A stretch of 39,673 bases of DNA from Rothia sp. HMSC078H08 (lineage in GTDB: Bacteria; Actinomycetota; Actinomycetes; Actinomycetales; Micrococcaceae). The stretch spans positions 224,463 to 264,135 of the forward strand of contig NZ_KV795254.1 in NCBI RefSeq assembly GCF_001808955.1, written 5' to 3'. This document shows, in pieces, positions 31,666 to 39,673 of the stretch (its first letter is position 1; each line of letters opens with the position of its first letter). A program made the position numbers and the translations under genes. The notes below the pieces were generated by a model that saw only the letters and a list, made by a program, of their open reading frames with translations, was not told the origin of the DNA and did no database searches.

Positions 31666-32511
31666 ATGAACACTACGTCTGAGAACGCTAAGCCCGCCTC
31701 CAAGGCAGGTCGCAACCTACCCGCCGCCATTGGCGTGGGTGTGAGCTTCGGCCTCGTCCTGGTGCTGGGCCTTTTCATCCAGCCGGTCCTGGTGGCTTTT
31801 GCCGCCGTGGCCGTCGGGATAGGCGTCTGGGAAGTGGCTACGGTCTTCAACACCCGCCGCGGCTACGGCATCCCCGCCGTCCCGCTGGGGATCCTCTCAA
31901 CGGTGTCGGTGGCCTGCGGTTACGCCGCGGGATTCGGCGGGCTGTGGCTTGCGGTGGGCGTGACCCTGCTGCTGCTTCTGCTGGCTTCGTATGCACCTCG
32001 GGCCGACCGCAGGGTGTCGCCGCTGAGGTCCTGGGCCGGCGGCCTGCTGGCCGTGCTGTGGATTCCCCTCATGCTGGGTACCGCGATGGTGTACTTCCGG
32101 AGCGAGCACGGCGTGCAGGGAATCCTCATGATCCTGCTCATGGCCATCAGCAACGACACCTTCGGCTACATCGCCGGCGTGAACTGGGGCAAGCACCCCA
32201 TGGCGCCGCGAATTTCGCCGAAGAAAAGCTGGGAGGGCCTGACTGGTTCCTTCGTCGGCTCGGCCCTGGTCGCTTCCATCGCTTTTGCCGTGATGGGTTC
32301 GCCCTGGTTCTGGGGTATTCCCTTCGCCGCGGTGATGGTGATTGCCTCCACCGCCGGCGACCTGGTGGAATCCATCTTCAAGCGCCGCATGGGTGTGAAG
32401 GATATGTCGAATATCCTGCCCGGCCACGGCGGCATGATGGACCGCCTCGACTCGGTTCTGTTCGCGGCCGCCGCCGGCTGCCTCATCTTCGCCTTCGTGA
32501 TGCCCCTCTAA
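31666..32511 (+). CDS. cdsA: Phosphatidate cytidylyltransferase (CDP-diglyceride synthase)
   Basis: Integral membrane enzyme that makes CDP-diacylglycerol from phosphatidate and CTP, the branch point of phospholipid synthesis. The family signature is nearly complete near the C-terminus: IFKRRMGVKDMSNILPGHGG followed by MMDRLD. SPKKSWEG precedes it, as expected. About eight hydrophobic helices span the 281 aa. A Ser/Lys/Ala-rich N-terminal segment precedes the first helix. ATG 31666 has only a weak Shine-Dalgarno (GGGACAGAG). A terminator follows the gene. Confidence 0.96.
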   Translation: MNTTSENAKPASKAGRNLPAAIGVGVSFGLVLVLGLFIQPVLVAFAAVAVGIGVWEVATVFNTRRGYGIPAVPLGILSTVSVACGYAAGFGGLWLAVGVTLLLLLLASYAPRADRRVSPLRSWAGGLLAVLWIPLMLGTAMVYFRSEHGVQGILMILLMAISNDTFGYIAGVNWGKHPMAPRISPKKSWEGLTGSFVGSALVASIAFAVMGSPWFWGIPFAAVMVIASTAGDLVESIFKRRMGVKDMSNILPGHGGMMDRLDSVLFAAAAGCLIFAFVMPL

Positions 32512-32524
32512 GGGCGTGACGTTT

Positions 32525-32570
32525 AGCGGGGTGTTTCTCTCCCACAGCGGGGGAGGGGCACCCCGCTTTG
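32525..32570 (+). terminator. Terminator after cdsA
   Basis: AGCGGGGTG (32525-32533) pairs with CACCCCGCT (32559-32567), with inner CTCTCCC/GGGGGAG pairing, then TTTG. It closes the frr-cdsA unit. Confidence 0.78.
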
Positions 32571-32679
32571 CGTGCCGGAAGGCTCGTACCGGGTCCTGCG
32601 CATCCGGGCGGTCTGGGTAGGCGTTGGCGCGCGCGGCGGCGGATGCACGGTGTGCATCTGAGACATGGCCCGCAGGTTC

Positions 32680-32710
32680 TTGCACGATGCGGCCTCGACG
32701 TTGGTATTCT
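32680..32710 (+). promoter_or_regulatory. Probable promoter of the DivIVA-domain gene
   Basis: TTGCAC (32680-32685) and TATTCT (32705-32710) have a 19-bp spacer. The -10 carries an upstream TGG, an extended -10 feature that can offset the long spacer. Confidence 0.5.
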
Positions 32711-32738
32711 TAAAGCTCAATCGTTGAGAGGAGTCACC

Positions 32739-33326
32739 TTGGCCAGCACCACCCGCGGAGGCGGATTTGCCCGCGCCGGAGAAACCGAACCCGGCTACAA
32801 GCGCAGCGAAGTAGACCGCCTCTTCACCCGCCTCGCCGAGGACTACGAAAAGCTCAGCGGAGCAGCCGAGCTCCCCGAAGATCTCTACACCTCCCGACGG
32901 ATTCGTCAGGTCATCTTCCGCGAGGAGCCCGGCGGCTACAAGCTCGACGTGGTTGATCGCGCCCTCGAAAAGATTGAGGAGCGCTTCGCCAAGCTCGAGC
33001 GCAGCCGCTACATCGAGGCGTACGGCCTGGACAACTGGGAACGCTCCCTCGTGGAGACCGGTGAGCTGCTCGCCGGCCGCCTGGAGCGTCCCGCCGGTGA
33101 GCGTTTCCGCCGCCCCAGCAAGCGCCGCTACATGGGCTACTTCGTTGGCGATGTGGACGCCGTCTGCGACCACGTCTACGCCCAGCTCAACAGCGAAGAG
33201 CCGCTCGACCCTTCGGTTGTGCGCCACGCGATGTTCCGCCCGGCATCGGGCACCGTCAGCTACGACGAGACGCAGGTGGACGCCTTCTTGGACCGCTGCA
33301 TTGAGCTGCTGCAGGACCTGCTCTAA
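32739..33326 (+). CDS. DivIVA domain-containing protein
   Basis: A 195-aa protein with short repeated motifs of the actinobacterial DivIVA-domain family: YKRSEVDRLFTRLAEDYE, GGYKLDVVDRALEKIEERF, GYFVGDVDAVCDHVYAQL and VSYDETQVDAFLDRCIELLQ. Each resembles the FxxxxxGYdxdeVDxFL unit of DivIVA, spaced along the chain, but the protein is smaller than Wag31 and lacks the long coiled coil. A role in septum or pole organisation is an inference. The start is TTG at 32739, chosen because GAGAGGAG lies five to six bases upstream and homology starts here; the frame is open further upstream without support. It has its own promoter candidate and terminator. Confidence 0.85.
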   Translation: MASTTRGGGFARAGETEPGYKRSEVDRLFTRLAEDYEKLSGAAELPEDLYTSRRIRQVIFREEPGGYKLDVVDRALEKIEERFAKLERSRYIEAYGLDNWERSLVETGELLAGRLERPAGERFRRPSKRRYMGYFVGDVDAVCDHVYAQLNSEEPLDPSVVRHAMFRPASGTVSYDETQVDAFLDRCIELLQDLL

Positions 33327-33340
33327 AACATGATGTGTAG

Positions 33341-33376
33341 AATCCCCCGCCCCGGACGACAGGGCGGGGGATTCTT
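33341..33376 (+). terminator. Rho-independent terminator after the DivIVA-domain gene
   Basis: AATCCCCCGCCC (33341-33352) pairs exactly with 33362-33373 around a 9-nt loop, then a CTTCT tract. Confidence 0.8.
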
Positions 33377-33467
33377 CTATGCTGAGATCTCTTCTACGCG
33401 GAAGGGTCTATGCGGAGGCGAGCCAGCGTGCCGCAGTGAAGCCGCGAGCTCGTGAGACACTAGAACC

Positions 33468-34793
33468 ATGAAGTTTGGATCCTCAGAACGCGTCGGCGGC
33501 AGCCGCGACCGCCTCACCGACGCCCTCACAGAACTCACCCGCACACCGCAGCGCGTCACCCTCCTCGGCTCGACCGGCTCCATCGGCACCCAAGCCATGG
33601 AGGTCATCGACCACCTCGCCGCGCTCAAGGGCACCAGCGCCTCCGCAGCCGACGCACCGCTGAAGGTCGTCGCCCTCTCGGCGGGTTCCCGCTCCCTCGA
33701 GCTGCTCGCCCGCCAGGCCGTGCACACTCGCGCCGAGCTGGTCGCCACCAGCGGCACCGCTGAAGACGCGCAGCGCCTGCGCGAACTCATCGAGGCGGCA
33801 GCCTCCGAAGCCGGCGTCACCGGCTACGCCCCGCAAATCGCCCACGGCGCCGAAGCATCCGTACAGGCCGCCGCGCACCCGGCAGACACCGTCCTGAACG
33901 GCATCACCGGCTCCATCGGCCTGGAGCCGACCCTCACCGCCCTCAACAGCGGCTACCGCGTGGCACTCGCCAACAAGGAATCCCTCATCGCAGGCGGCCC
34001 GCTCGTACGCGCCGCCGTGGACGCATCGGCCCTGGACACCCCCATGGTGCCCGTCGACTCGGAGCACTCCGCCATCGCGCAGGCGCTCGCCTCCGGAACC
34101 GACGCCGAAATCGACCGGCTGATCCTCACCGCCTCGGGCGGCCCGTTCCGCGGCTACAAGCGCGAGCAACTGCACGACGTGACCCCCGCGCAGGCGCTCG
34201 CACACCCCACCTGGGACATGGGCCTGGTCGTCACCACCAACTCGGCAACCATGGTCAACAAGGCGCTCGAGGTGCTTGAGGCACATCACCTGTTCGGCGT
34301 GGACCTGGACCGTATCGACGTGGCGGTTCACCCGCAGTCCATCGTGCACTCCATGGTGCAGTTCGTGGACGGCTCAACCATTGCGCAGGCATCCCCGCCG
34401 AGCATGGTTCTGCCCATCGCGCTGGGTCTGACCTGGCCGCACCGCGTCCCCGGTGCCGTGCCCGCATGCGACTGGTCGAAGGCCGCATCCTGGACCTTTG
34501 AGCCGCTGGACGAGGAAGCATTCCCCGCCGTGCGCATGATCAAGGAAGCCGGTAAGGTCGGCGGCACGCACCCTGCTGTGTTCAACGCCGCCAACGAGGA
34601 AGCCGTGGCAGCATTCCACGCGGGCGCGATTCGCTTTACCGACATTGTCGATTCGGTCGCACGCGTGCTGGAGGAGCACACCGGCAGCGCCGAGGCTGTT
34701 TCTGACGCTGATTTGACGCTGGAGGCTGTACTGAACGCGGAGCGTTGGGCTCGCGTTCGTGCGAATGAGCTGCTGGGTATGACCGGACGCTAA
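33468..34793 (+). CDS. dxr: 1-deoxy-D-xylulose 5-phosphate reductoisomerase
   Basis: NADPH-dependent enzyme that converts DXP to MEP, the committed step of the non-mevalonate isoprenoid pathway. The nucleotide-binding motif is VTLLGSTGSIGTQ. Active-site signatures are ALANKESLIAGG, PVDSEHSAIAQAL (metal-binding Asp and Glu), LTASGGPFRG and HPTWDMG, with HPQSIVHSMVQF later. At 441 aa it is longer than the usual about 390: an N-terminal extension of about 20 residues and Ala-rich insertions in the first domain account for this. The ATG at 33468 has no strong Shine-Dalgarno. Unlike many relatives no rseP or ispG follows; the operon is cut off by the repeat element at 34840-35114. Confidence 0.97.
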   Translation: MKFGSSERVGGSRDRLTDALTELTRTPQRVTLLGSTGSIGTQAMEVIDHLAALKGTSASAADAPLKVVALSAGSRSLELLARQAVHTRAELVATSGTAEDAQRLRELIEAAASEAGVTGYAPQIAHGAEASVQAAAHPADTVLNGITGSIGLEPTLTALNSGYRVALANKESLIAGGPLVRAAVDASALDTPMVPVDSEHSAIAQALASGTDAEIDRLILTASGGPFRGYKREQLHDVTPAQALAHPTWDMGLVVTTNSATMVNKALEVLEAHHLFGVDLDRIDVAVHPQSIVHSMVQFVDGSTIAQASPPSMVLPIALGLTWPHRVPGAVPACDWSKAASWTFEPLDEEAFPAVRMIKEAGKVGGTHPAVFNAANEEAVAAFHAGAIRFTDIVDSVARVLEEHTGSAEAVSDADLTLEAVLNAERWARVRANELLGMTGR

Positions 34794-34839
34794 ATCGCTT
34801 TTGAGGGCGGTACTTGCCCCCGGATTGGGACTTGGAGGG

Positions 34840-35114
34840 GTGGTGTTTGTTCTCGCTTCGCTAGTTGGGACGGCACGCCGCATGTTTCCTCCGCGCCTAC
34901 GCAGGGGCACCCGTCACCCGGACGCTCCGCCCCTCCTCGCTCCGCATCGGAGAGCGTCCGGGTGACACCCTGAGGGCGCTTCCGGAAAACACGGCGCGCC
35001 ACCTCGGGTAGCCTAGCGTGCGTGTGGAGGGGCGGTGTCGTCCGAACGTGACATCAGGGTGCCCGAAGCGGAGCGAGGGCGGGTGCCCCTGTAGGAACGA
35101 GGACGAACACCGTC
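34840..35114. repeat. Dispersed nested-palindrome element, copy C (complete, left end diverged)
   Basis: About 275 bp between dxr and the lipoprotein gene. The right end GTAGGAACGAGGACGAACAC and the preceding GGGCGGGTGCCCCT match the other copies. The left end is eroded (GGTGTTTGTTCTCGCTTCG). The core hairpin is at about 34916-34966, and the inner blocks GACATCAGGGTGCCCGAAGC and GGGGCGGTGTCGTCCG are shared with copy B. No credible protein is encoded. The flanks 34794-34839 and 35115-35312 hold no other feature I can support. Confidence 0.75.
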
Positions 35115-35312
35115 CCCCCAACCGTATCCCGAAAGAAAAACACGCGGCGTGCCATCCCCACCCGCGGGGCGAGGATAAACACCGCCCCCCTTGCCTCCCC
35201 TCCCGGCGCATAGTAGGCTAGTGTTCAAAATATGTTCTCTCTAGGGCAAACAATGAAGAGCCCTCGAACGAGTGAACAAAGATGCAGCTATATTTCACGA
35301 GGAAGTGCCCCT

Positions 35313-36167
35313 ATGCGTCGACCGAACACCCTACGAACCCTTGCCGGGGCTCTACTCCCGCTGACCTTGATGCTTAGCTCCTGTGCATCCGGGCAGCCCA
35401 GTGCCGACTCCTCGGCGTCCGCTAACGCTGAGAAGGCGTATAGCGCCTCCAAGAGTCCCGATAGCCAAGCTATCGAAAAAGTAGAGAACCTCGCCTCGCT
35501 TTCTGACAACGTTGTTCGTGCCTACCAGCGTTCCCTGAGCCAGTGCATGACTGAACGCGGATTCCCGAACTACAAGGTTCCTGCAGGAAAAACTGAAATC
35601 CCGTTGCTTCTGCATGCTGATCTTGAACCTCTCACCGTTGCGGACGCCCGCGCTCGCGGATACGAAGAGCGCTACTCTGCGGCTACTACAGCACTGGAAG
35701 AGCAGAGCCGTACTATGAGCGACGCTGAAATGCAGGCTCTTAACGGTACTGAAGGAAAGGGCGGTTGCCAACAAGAAGCCACCCGTGCAGTCTTTGGTTC
35801 AGAAGAATCCCGCGCGACCATACGAAGGGTCCACATTACCGCGGTTCACTACCTCAACAACGACGCAATCTTCAAAGACCTTGAGCCTGCCACCGAGAAG
35901 TGGGCACAGTGTATGAAGGAACGCTTTGGGGGAGACTACACCACTCCGGTTATGGCTCGCGAACAGTACCGCCAGAACAACCAAGACACCCACGAACTGG
36001 CGATTAACGATGCGACCTGCCGTGAAGCAACCGGGCTGGATGCCGAACAGCGAAAGATTGCTATCGCTTACCTGAGTTCCTTCCTCGAAAAGGAGCAGGG
36101 CCTCATCGAACAGGTGACCACCGCCAAGAAAACTGCTGAAGAGAACGCCCGAAAGATTCTGAGCTAA
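35313..36167 (+). CDS. Secreted lipoprotein of unknown function with four conserved-looking cysteines
   Basis: A 284-aa protein. The signal peptide ends in the lipobox LMLSSC, lipidated Cys24, followed by a Ser/Ala-rich linker. The mature part is largely helical and has four further cysteines: Cys78 in QCMTERGF, Cys152 in GGCQQE, Cys200 in QCMKERFG and Cys236 in ATCREATG. The repeated CMxERxG motif suggests two related halves or two disulfides. I recognise no named family; similar Cys-containing lipoproteins occur beside ABC exporters in Actinobacteria as far as I recall. ATG 35313 is chosen over an in-frame ATG at 35232 because GAGGAAG lies seven bases upstream and the signal peptide begins here. 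An exporter accessory role is inferred from the two genes downstream. Confidence 0.8.
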   Translation: MRRPNTLRTLAGALLPLTLMLSSCASGQPSADSSASANAEKAYSASKSPDSQAIEKVENLASLSDNVVRAYQRSLSQCMTERGFPNYKVPAGKTEIPLLLHADLEPLTVADARARGYEERYSAATTALEEQSRTMSDAEMQALNGTEGKGGCQQEATRAVFGSEESRATIRRVHITAVHYLNNDAIFKDLEPATEKWAQCMKERFGGDYTTPVMAREQYRQNNQDTHELAINDATCREATGLDAEQRKIAIAYLSSFLEKEQGLIEQVTTAKKTAEENARKILS

Positions 36168-36247
36168 TCCTGCGGACTAATCAGACCGGACTAACCAGAA
36201 CAGGCGTACAGAGTAGCTGCAACGGCTACACCTCATCACAGCGTATT

Positions 36248-36277
36248 GTGCCCGGCACGTATCCCCGTGCCGGGCAC
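36248..36277 (+). terminator. Strong hairpin between the lipoprotein gene and the exporter genes
   Basis: GTGCCCGGCACG (36248-36259) pairs exactly with 36266-36277 around a 6-nt loop. No T-run follows, so it may lower rather than stop transcription into the exporter genes. Confidence 0.65.
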
Positions 36278-36364
36278 GAGCTAACCCCACACGGCATCGC
36301 CGCCCCTAAGCCCAAACGGCACAGACAATAGCGTTCCCACACGCGCACCCAAAGAAGGGACACC

Positions 36365-37555
36365 ATGAGCGCCACCCCCACCCGCCAGAAGAAAACCCTC
36401 TGGCTCTACGGCATTATCGCCCTGCTCCTCATCATCACCGTCGGCACGCTCATCAGCGCCCAAAACATCAAAACCACCGCCCAAAAAGACGCAGAAGCGG
36501 CACCCCCGGACCCCTCCACCATCACCGCCACGGTCACCCGCGAAAAACTGCGAACTACCGTGCCCCTGACCTGCACCGCGAACTACGCCACCTCAACCCC
36601 GCTACGCTACAGCGGCGAAGGGCAGTACACCGCAATCACCATCAAACACGGTGACACCGTCGGCAACGGAACCCTCATCGCAGAAGTCAACGGTGAACCT
36701 CTCATCACCCTCACCGGCGGCTTCGCGCTCTACCGCGACCTCAAACTCGACGATAGCGGCCCCGACGCTGCACTCCTCAACGAGGCACTGACTGCCATGG
36801 GACGTCAGGGCCCGCAGCCCGCACGCATCACCGAAGACACCTACGAGGCTCTCAACAACCTCCTCGACAGCCTCGGCTACGCGCACGTCAAGACTGACCA
36901 GCCTATTCCCGCCCGCTACTTCCTCATCATCAACCGTGCCGGAGTTGTCACCGGCAACCCCCGCGCAACCGGCGCTATCGCAGACGGTCCCGTAGCCACC
37001 ATCGCAGAAGGTAGCAAGACCCTCAGCTGCACCGGAACCACCGGTAGGCTCACCCCCGAAGCCCGTAGCGGTCAGAAGGTAACCGTGCCCTCCCTCGGTG
37101 ATACTGAGTACGTCGCAACCCTCGGATACAAGAACACCTCCGAAGCCGCCGGTGCCGCAGGCAACAGCCAGGCCGGTCGCCAGGCCAATGGCGCAGAAGG
37201 TGCGGCTGGCTCCAACCTCAACGGCGCAGCCGGTGCGGCAGGAAGCACCGAAGGGGAACGCATCCTCACCCTCGACGTAGGGGATAAGGCGGACAGCCTT
37301 CGAGGCGCCGTCAACGCGGAACTCACCCTCGAAGAAACCCCCGAAGCGCACCTGGTCGTGCCCTCATCGGCGCTCTACACCCGTGACGGACAGACCCGAG
37401 TCATCGTGCTCGGCCCCGAAAGCTCCAACGGGTCGAAGGCCCGCGAAGAACGCGAGGTAACCGTTACCGTCATCAGCAACGCCAACGGCAAGAACGCCGT
37501 CACCGGTGACCTGCACGAAGGCGACAGCGTCAAAATCATGCGCGAGAAAAAGTAG
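36365..37555 (+). CDS. Membrane-anchored adaptor protein of a MacB-type exporter (peptidoglycan-binding-like domain)
   Basis: A 396-aa protein with one N-terminal membrane helix (about 12-32) and a large external part. HlyD/MacA-like features are present: the segment IKHGDTVGNGTLIAEVNGEP resembles the lipoyl/barrel-sandwich half-motif, and LVVPSSALYTRDGQTRVIV matches the beta-barrel and membrane-proximal part of adaptors. Between them is a stretch resembling a peptidoglycan-binding 1 domain (DAALLNEALTAMG to NLLDSLGY). A Gly/Ala/Asn-rich insertion (about 263-298) follows. ATG 36365 has GAAGGGA upstream. It ends 9 nt before the ATPase-permease gene, indicating co-translation. It probably links the exporter to the cell wall; the cargo is unknown. 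Confidence 0.83.
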   Translation: MSATPTRQKKTLWLYGIIALLLIITVGTLISAQNIKTTAQKDAEAAPPDPSTITATVTREKLRTTVPLTCTANYATSTPLRYSGEGQYTAITIKHGDTVGNGTLIAEVNGEPLITLTGGFALYRDLKLDDSGPDAALLNEALTAMGRQGPQPARITEDTYEALNNLLDSLGYAHVKTDQPIPARYFLIINRAGVVTGNPRATGAIADGPVATIAEGSKTLSCTGTTGRLTPEARSGQKVTVPSLGDTEYVATLGYKNTSEAAGAAGNSQAGRQANGAEGAAGSNLNGAAGAAGSTEGERILTLDVGDKADSLRGAVNAELTLEETPEAHLVVPSSALYTRDGQTRVIVLGPESSNGSKAREEREVTVTVISNANGKNAVTGDLHEGDSVKIMREKK

Positions 37556-37564
37556 GGAGTAGCC

Positions 37565-39613
37565 ATGACTGACTCCCGCGCCGCTCACGCGCACCCACCA
37601 GCCTATAGCGTCGATATTCAGGGAGTGTCCCAGCACTTTATGCAGGGTGACACTCGAATTGACGTGCTCAAAAATATTGACCTGAAAGTCCGCTACGGAG
37701 AAGTCGTCGCAATCCTGGGACCGTCCGGCAGCGGCAAATCAACCCTGCTGAACATCCTCGGTCTGCTCAGCACGCCCGCCTCCGGCAGCTACCTGCTGGA
37801 CGGTACAGACACCGCAACCTTCAACGCGGCACAGCGAGCTGAAGCGCGCCTGGACAGCATCGGTTTCGTCTTCCAGGCGTTCCACCTCATCGAGCATAAG
37901 AACGTGTACCGCAACGTTGAGCTACCGCTCATCTACCGTGGCGTGCCCAAAGCGGAACGAGCACAACGGGTTGCGGACACTCTCGCCCTGCTGGGGTTGA
38001 GCCACCGAACGGATGCACCCATCACCACTCTCTCAGGCGGTGAAAAGCAGCGTGTAGCTATTGCTCGTGCGCTCATTGGGGAACCGGCGTTGCTGCTCTG
38101 CGATGAGCCGACCGGCTCGCTGGATGAAGAGCTCACCCGCGAAGTCATTGACCTGCTCCGCGAATGTACGGGTGACCAGCAAAGCACGATTGTGATTACT
38201 CACGACCCGCTTGTGGCGGAGCACTGCGACCGGGTGTTACGTATGCACGAGGGGCAGCTCATCGAGCAGGATGCACAGCGGCAGGAAGAAACGACCGCCC
38301 GCGCGTCTCTGAACCTGCCTAGCTCTGCTGAGGAACAAGTTTCTAAGCCGCAGAGCAGTGGTCGTGCACCTTGGGCGCTCGCCTCCCTCAAAGAAGCCTG
38401 GGACGCTACCGTGCACCGGGTGAGGCGCAATATCTTCACCATGCTTGGTGTGGTGCTGGGTATCGCTTCGCTCGTGCTGACCGTCGGTCTGACCGCCACT
38501 ATTTCTGGGCAGTTGGCTGACAGCTTCGATATTTTTAGGGCTAAGCACCTGACGATTAGCTCTACCCGAACTGAACCCCTGAGCCGGGCTGAACTCTTGA
38601 GCCTTGCGGCAAGTGAGAACTACCGGCGTGTTAGCCAGCTGAACGGAGTGACCGGTACCGCGCTGGTGGATCAGCTCTATGAATCCGCGGATATTCAGCG
38701 CGGTCCAGACAACTTCGGTGAGCGCGGTGCTAACGTGACGGCTGCCGTCCGTGCGGCAACCCCCAGCATCTTTAGCGTGCAGGGTCATGAACTGGTGTGG
38801 GGTCGGACCTTCGACGAGGGGCATGTGGAGCGGAACGATAAGGTCGTGGTGCTCAGTGAAAGCGTGATGCGCCAGCTTGCGCTACCCTATAGCCCCGGAG
38901 TTACGGTCTATATTCGCGATGAGCCGTACACCGTTATCGGTGTGGTGCGGGAGAATCCCTCGCTGACTCTGTCGTACGGTTCGGTCTACCTGCCTCTGGG
39001 CGCGAAGCCTGGTGCCGATGTTGAAGAAGCACAGCCCGCTGCCGGTGGCGGTGCCGTTGCGGCGCAGACCGGTAAGCGTTCCACTCAGATTGTGGTGAGT
39101 ACTGTTGCCGGTGCCGCAAACCAGATTGCGGAGGAAGCACCGTACGCGCTCTCGCCGGAACGTCCCGCCCTGTATAGCGTGAGTGTGCCGCCGGAGCCGA
39201 AGACCCTTCGTGAGGCTGTCGACCAGCAGCAACGCACCATGCTTCTTGCGATGAGCGTTATTACCCTCGTGATTGGTGCGATGGGCATTATGAATACGTT
39301 CTTGGTTGCGGTGATGGAGCGTCGCCGTGAGGTTGGTTTGCGTCTGGCTATTGGTATGCGCCCTTCGGGTATTCTGCTGCAGTTCTCGGCGGAGGCGTTG
39401 CTGACCGGCATCCTGGGCGCTGTGGCTGGTATTGTGCTGGCGGTTAACGGCATCTCGATTGTGTCTTTGATGAACCGTTGGACGCCGATTATTAGTGCCG
39501 ACACTATTCTGCTGGGTCTGGGCGCTGGTGCGCTGGTTGGTGTGTTGGCTGGTCTGTACCCGGCGGCGAAGGCTTCGCGTATTGATCCGGCACAGACCCT
39601 GGCGGCCGGATAG
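37565..39613 (+). CDS. MacB-type ABC transporter, fused ATPase and permease
   Basis: A 682-aa fusion. The N-terminal ATPase (about 14-245) has Walker A GPSGSGKST with Lys58, the signature LSGGEKQRVAIARAL and Walker B LLLCDEPTGSLDE. The permease starts with the amphipathic lead-in SLKEAWDATVHRVRRN and first helix near MLGVVLGIASLVLTV. A large external MacB_PCD domain (about 315-545) and the three C-terminal FtsX-type helices near VITLVIGAMGIMNTFLVAVM follow. MacB-type proteins are mechanotransmission exporters, not classical pumps. The fused layout with a partner adaptor is standard in Gram-negatives. ATG 37565 follows GGGAG. The external domain carries a Gly/Ala-rich insertion near VEEAQPAAGGGAVAAQ. 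Confidence 0.92.
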   Translation: MTDSRAAHAHPPAYSVDIQGVSQHFMQGDTRIDVLKNIDLKVRYGEVVAILGPSGSGKSTLLNILGLLSTPASGSYLLDGTDTATFNAAQRAEARLDSIGFVFQAFHLIEHKNVYRNVELPLIYRGVPKAERAQRVADTLALLGLSHRTDAPITTLSGGEKQRVAIARALIGEPALLLCDEPTGSLDEELTREVIDLLRECTGDQQSTIVITHDPLVAEHCDRVLRMHEGQLIEQDAQRQEETTARASLNLPSSAEEQVSKPQSSGRAPWALASLKEAWDATVHRVRRNIFTMLGVVLGIASLVLTVGLTATISGQLADSFDIFRAKHLTISSTRTEPLSRAELLSLAASENYRRVSQLNGVTGTALVDQLYESADIQRGPDNFGERGANVTAAVRAATPSIFSVQGHELVWGRTFDEGHVERNDKVVVLSESVMRQLALPYSPGVTVYIRDEPYTVIGVVRENPSLTLSYGSVYLPLGAKPGADVEEAQPAAGGGAVAAQTGKRSTQIVVSTVAGAANQIAEEAPYALSPERPALYSVSVPPEPKTLREAVDQQQRTMLLAMSVITLVIGAMGIMNTFLVAVMERRREVGLRLAIGMRPSGILLQFSAEALLTGILGAVAGIVLAVNGISIVSLMNRWTPIISADTILLGLGAGALVGVLAGLYPAAKASRIDPAQTLAAG

Positions 39614-39635
39614 TCTCGTTGAGTAGGGGCTGAGG

Positions 39636-39673
39636 GGCAGTGTTCGTCCTCGTTCCTACAGGGGCACCCGCCC
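39636..39673. repeat. Dispersed nested-palindrome element, copy D (truncated by window end)
   Basis: GTGTTCGTCCTCGTTCCTAC followed by AGGGGCACCCGCCC is the exact inverse of the right end of copy C. Only the first about 38 bases lie in the window. It begins about 22 bp after the exporter stop. Confidence 0.7.

Noticed and set aside
31944..32519. Second plus-strand frame inside cdsA
   Set aside because: Overlaps the conserved CdsA frame; no domain in the alternative translation.

Overview
The window looks like the chromosome of a high-GC Gram-positive bacterium of the Micrococcaceae, most likely Rothia (close to R. mucilaginosa). This rests on recognisable protein families, codon use, a SAM-IV-type riboswitch, the actinobacterial rpsB-tsf-pyrH-frr-cdsA-dxr order and the tRNA sequences. 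It is inferred by reading, not by a database search. No prophage, insertion sequence, integrase or CRISPR array was seen.

Layout. 1-6616, all on the minus strand: an oligopeptidase B-like serine peptidase, the ribosome-assembly GTPase RsgA, and a three-gene ABC-2 exporter (ATPase plus two permeases). 6960-10069: a SAM-IV-type riboswitch followed by metY and metX (direct sulfhydrylation route to methionine). 10426-11729: two convergent MerR-family regulators, the second TipA-like with a textbook MerR promoter. 11824-19538: an alpha/beta hydrolase, a small S4 RNA-binding protein, glycyl-tRNA synthetase, a GNAT acetyltransferase, a tRNA-dihydrouridine synthase and DNA primase. 19755-20215: tRNA-Asn followed by tandem palindromic repeats that contain pieces of the tRNA. 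20508-26701: a holin-like envelope protein, a GT4 glycosyltransferase, a CAU-anticodon tRNA, and a coupled pair of membrane proteins with Q/A/P-rich tails. 26826-27575 (minus): an M23 (LytM) protein lacking key catalytic residues, followed by two perfect DnaA boxes. 27744-34793: rpsB, tsf, pyrH, frr, cdsA, a DivIVA-domain gene and dxr. 35313-39613: a lipoprotein, a periplasmic-adaptor-like protein and a full-length MacB-type ATPase-permease.

Functional links. metY and metX are predicted to be under S-adenosylmethionine control. The rpsB-to-dxr block joins translation (S2, EF-Ts, ribosome recycling factor), UMP phosphorylation, CDP-diacylglycerol and isoprenoid synthesis, and a DivIVA-type envelope protein. 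The last three genes look like a tripartite export module.

The most unusual material is non-coding. (1) A family of roughly 280-bp nested-palindrome elements occurs at least four times, including both ends of the window. (2) An array of 116-120-bp repeats follows tRNA-Asn; its hairpin arms show compensatory changes between copies and pair best as minus-strand RNA. (3) Two perfect, divergent DnaA boxes lie between the M23 gene and rpsB. Several genes between 10.4 and 17.4 kb also have a -10-like hexamer 6-7 nt before the start codon, suggesting leaderless mRNAs.
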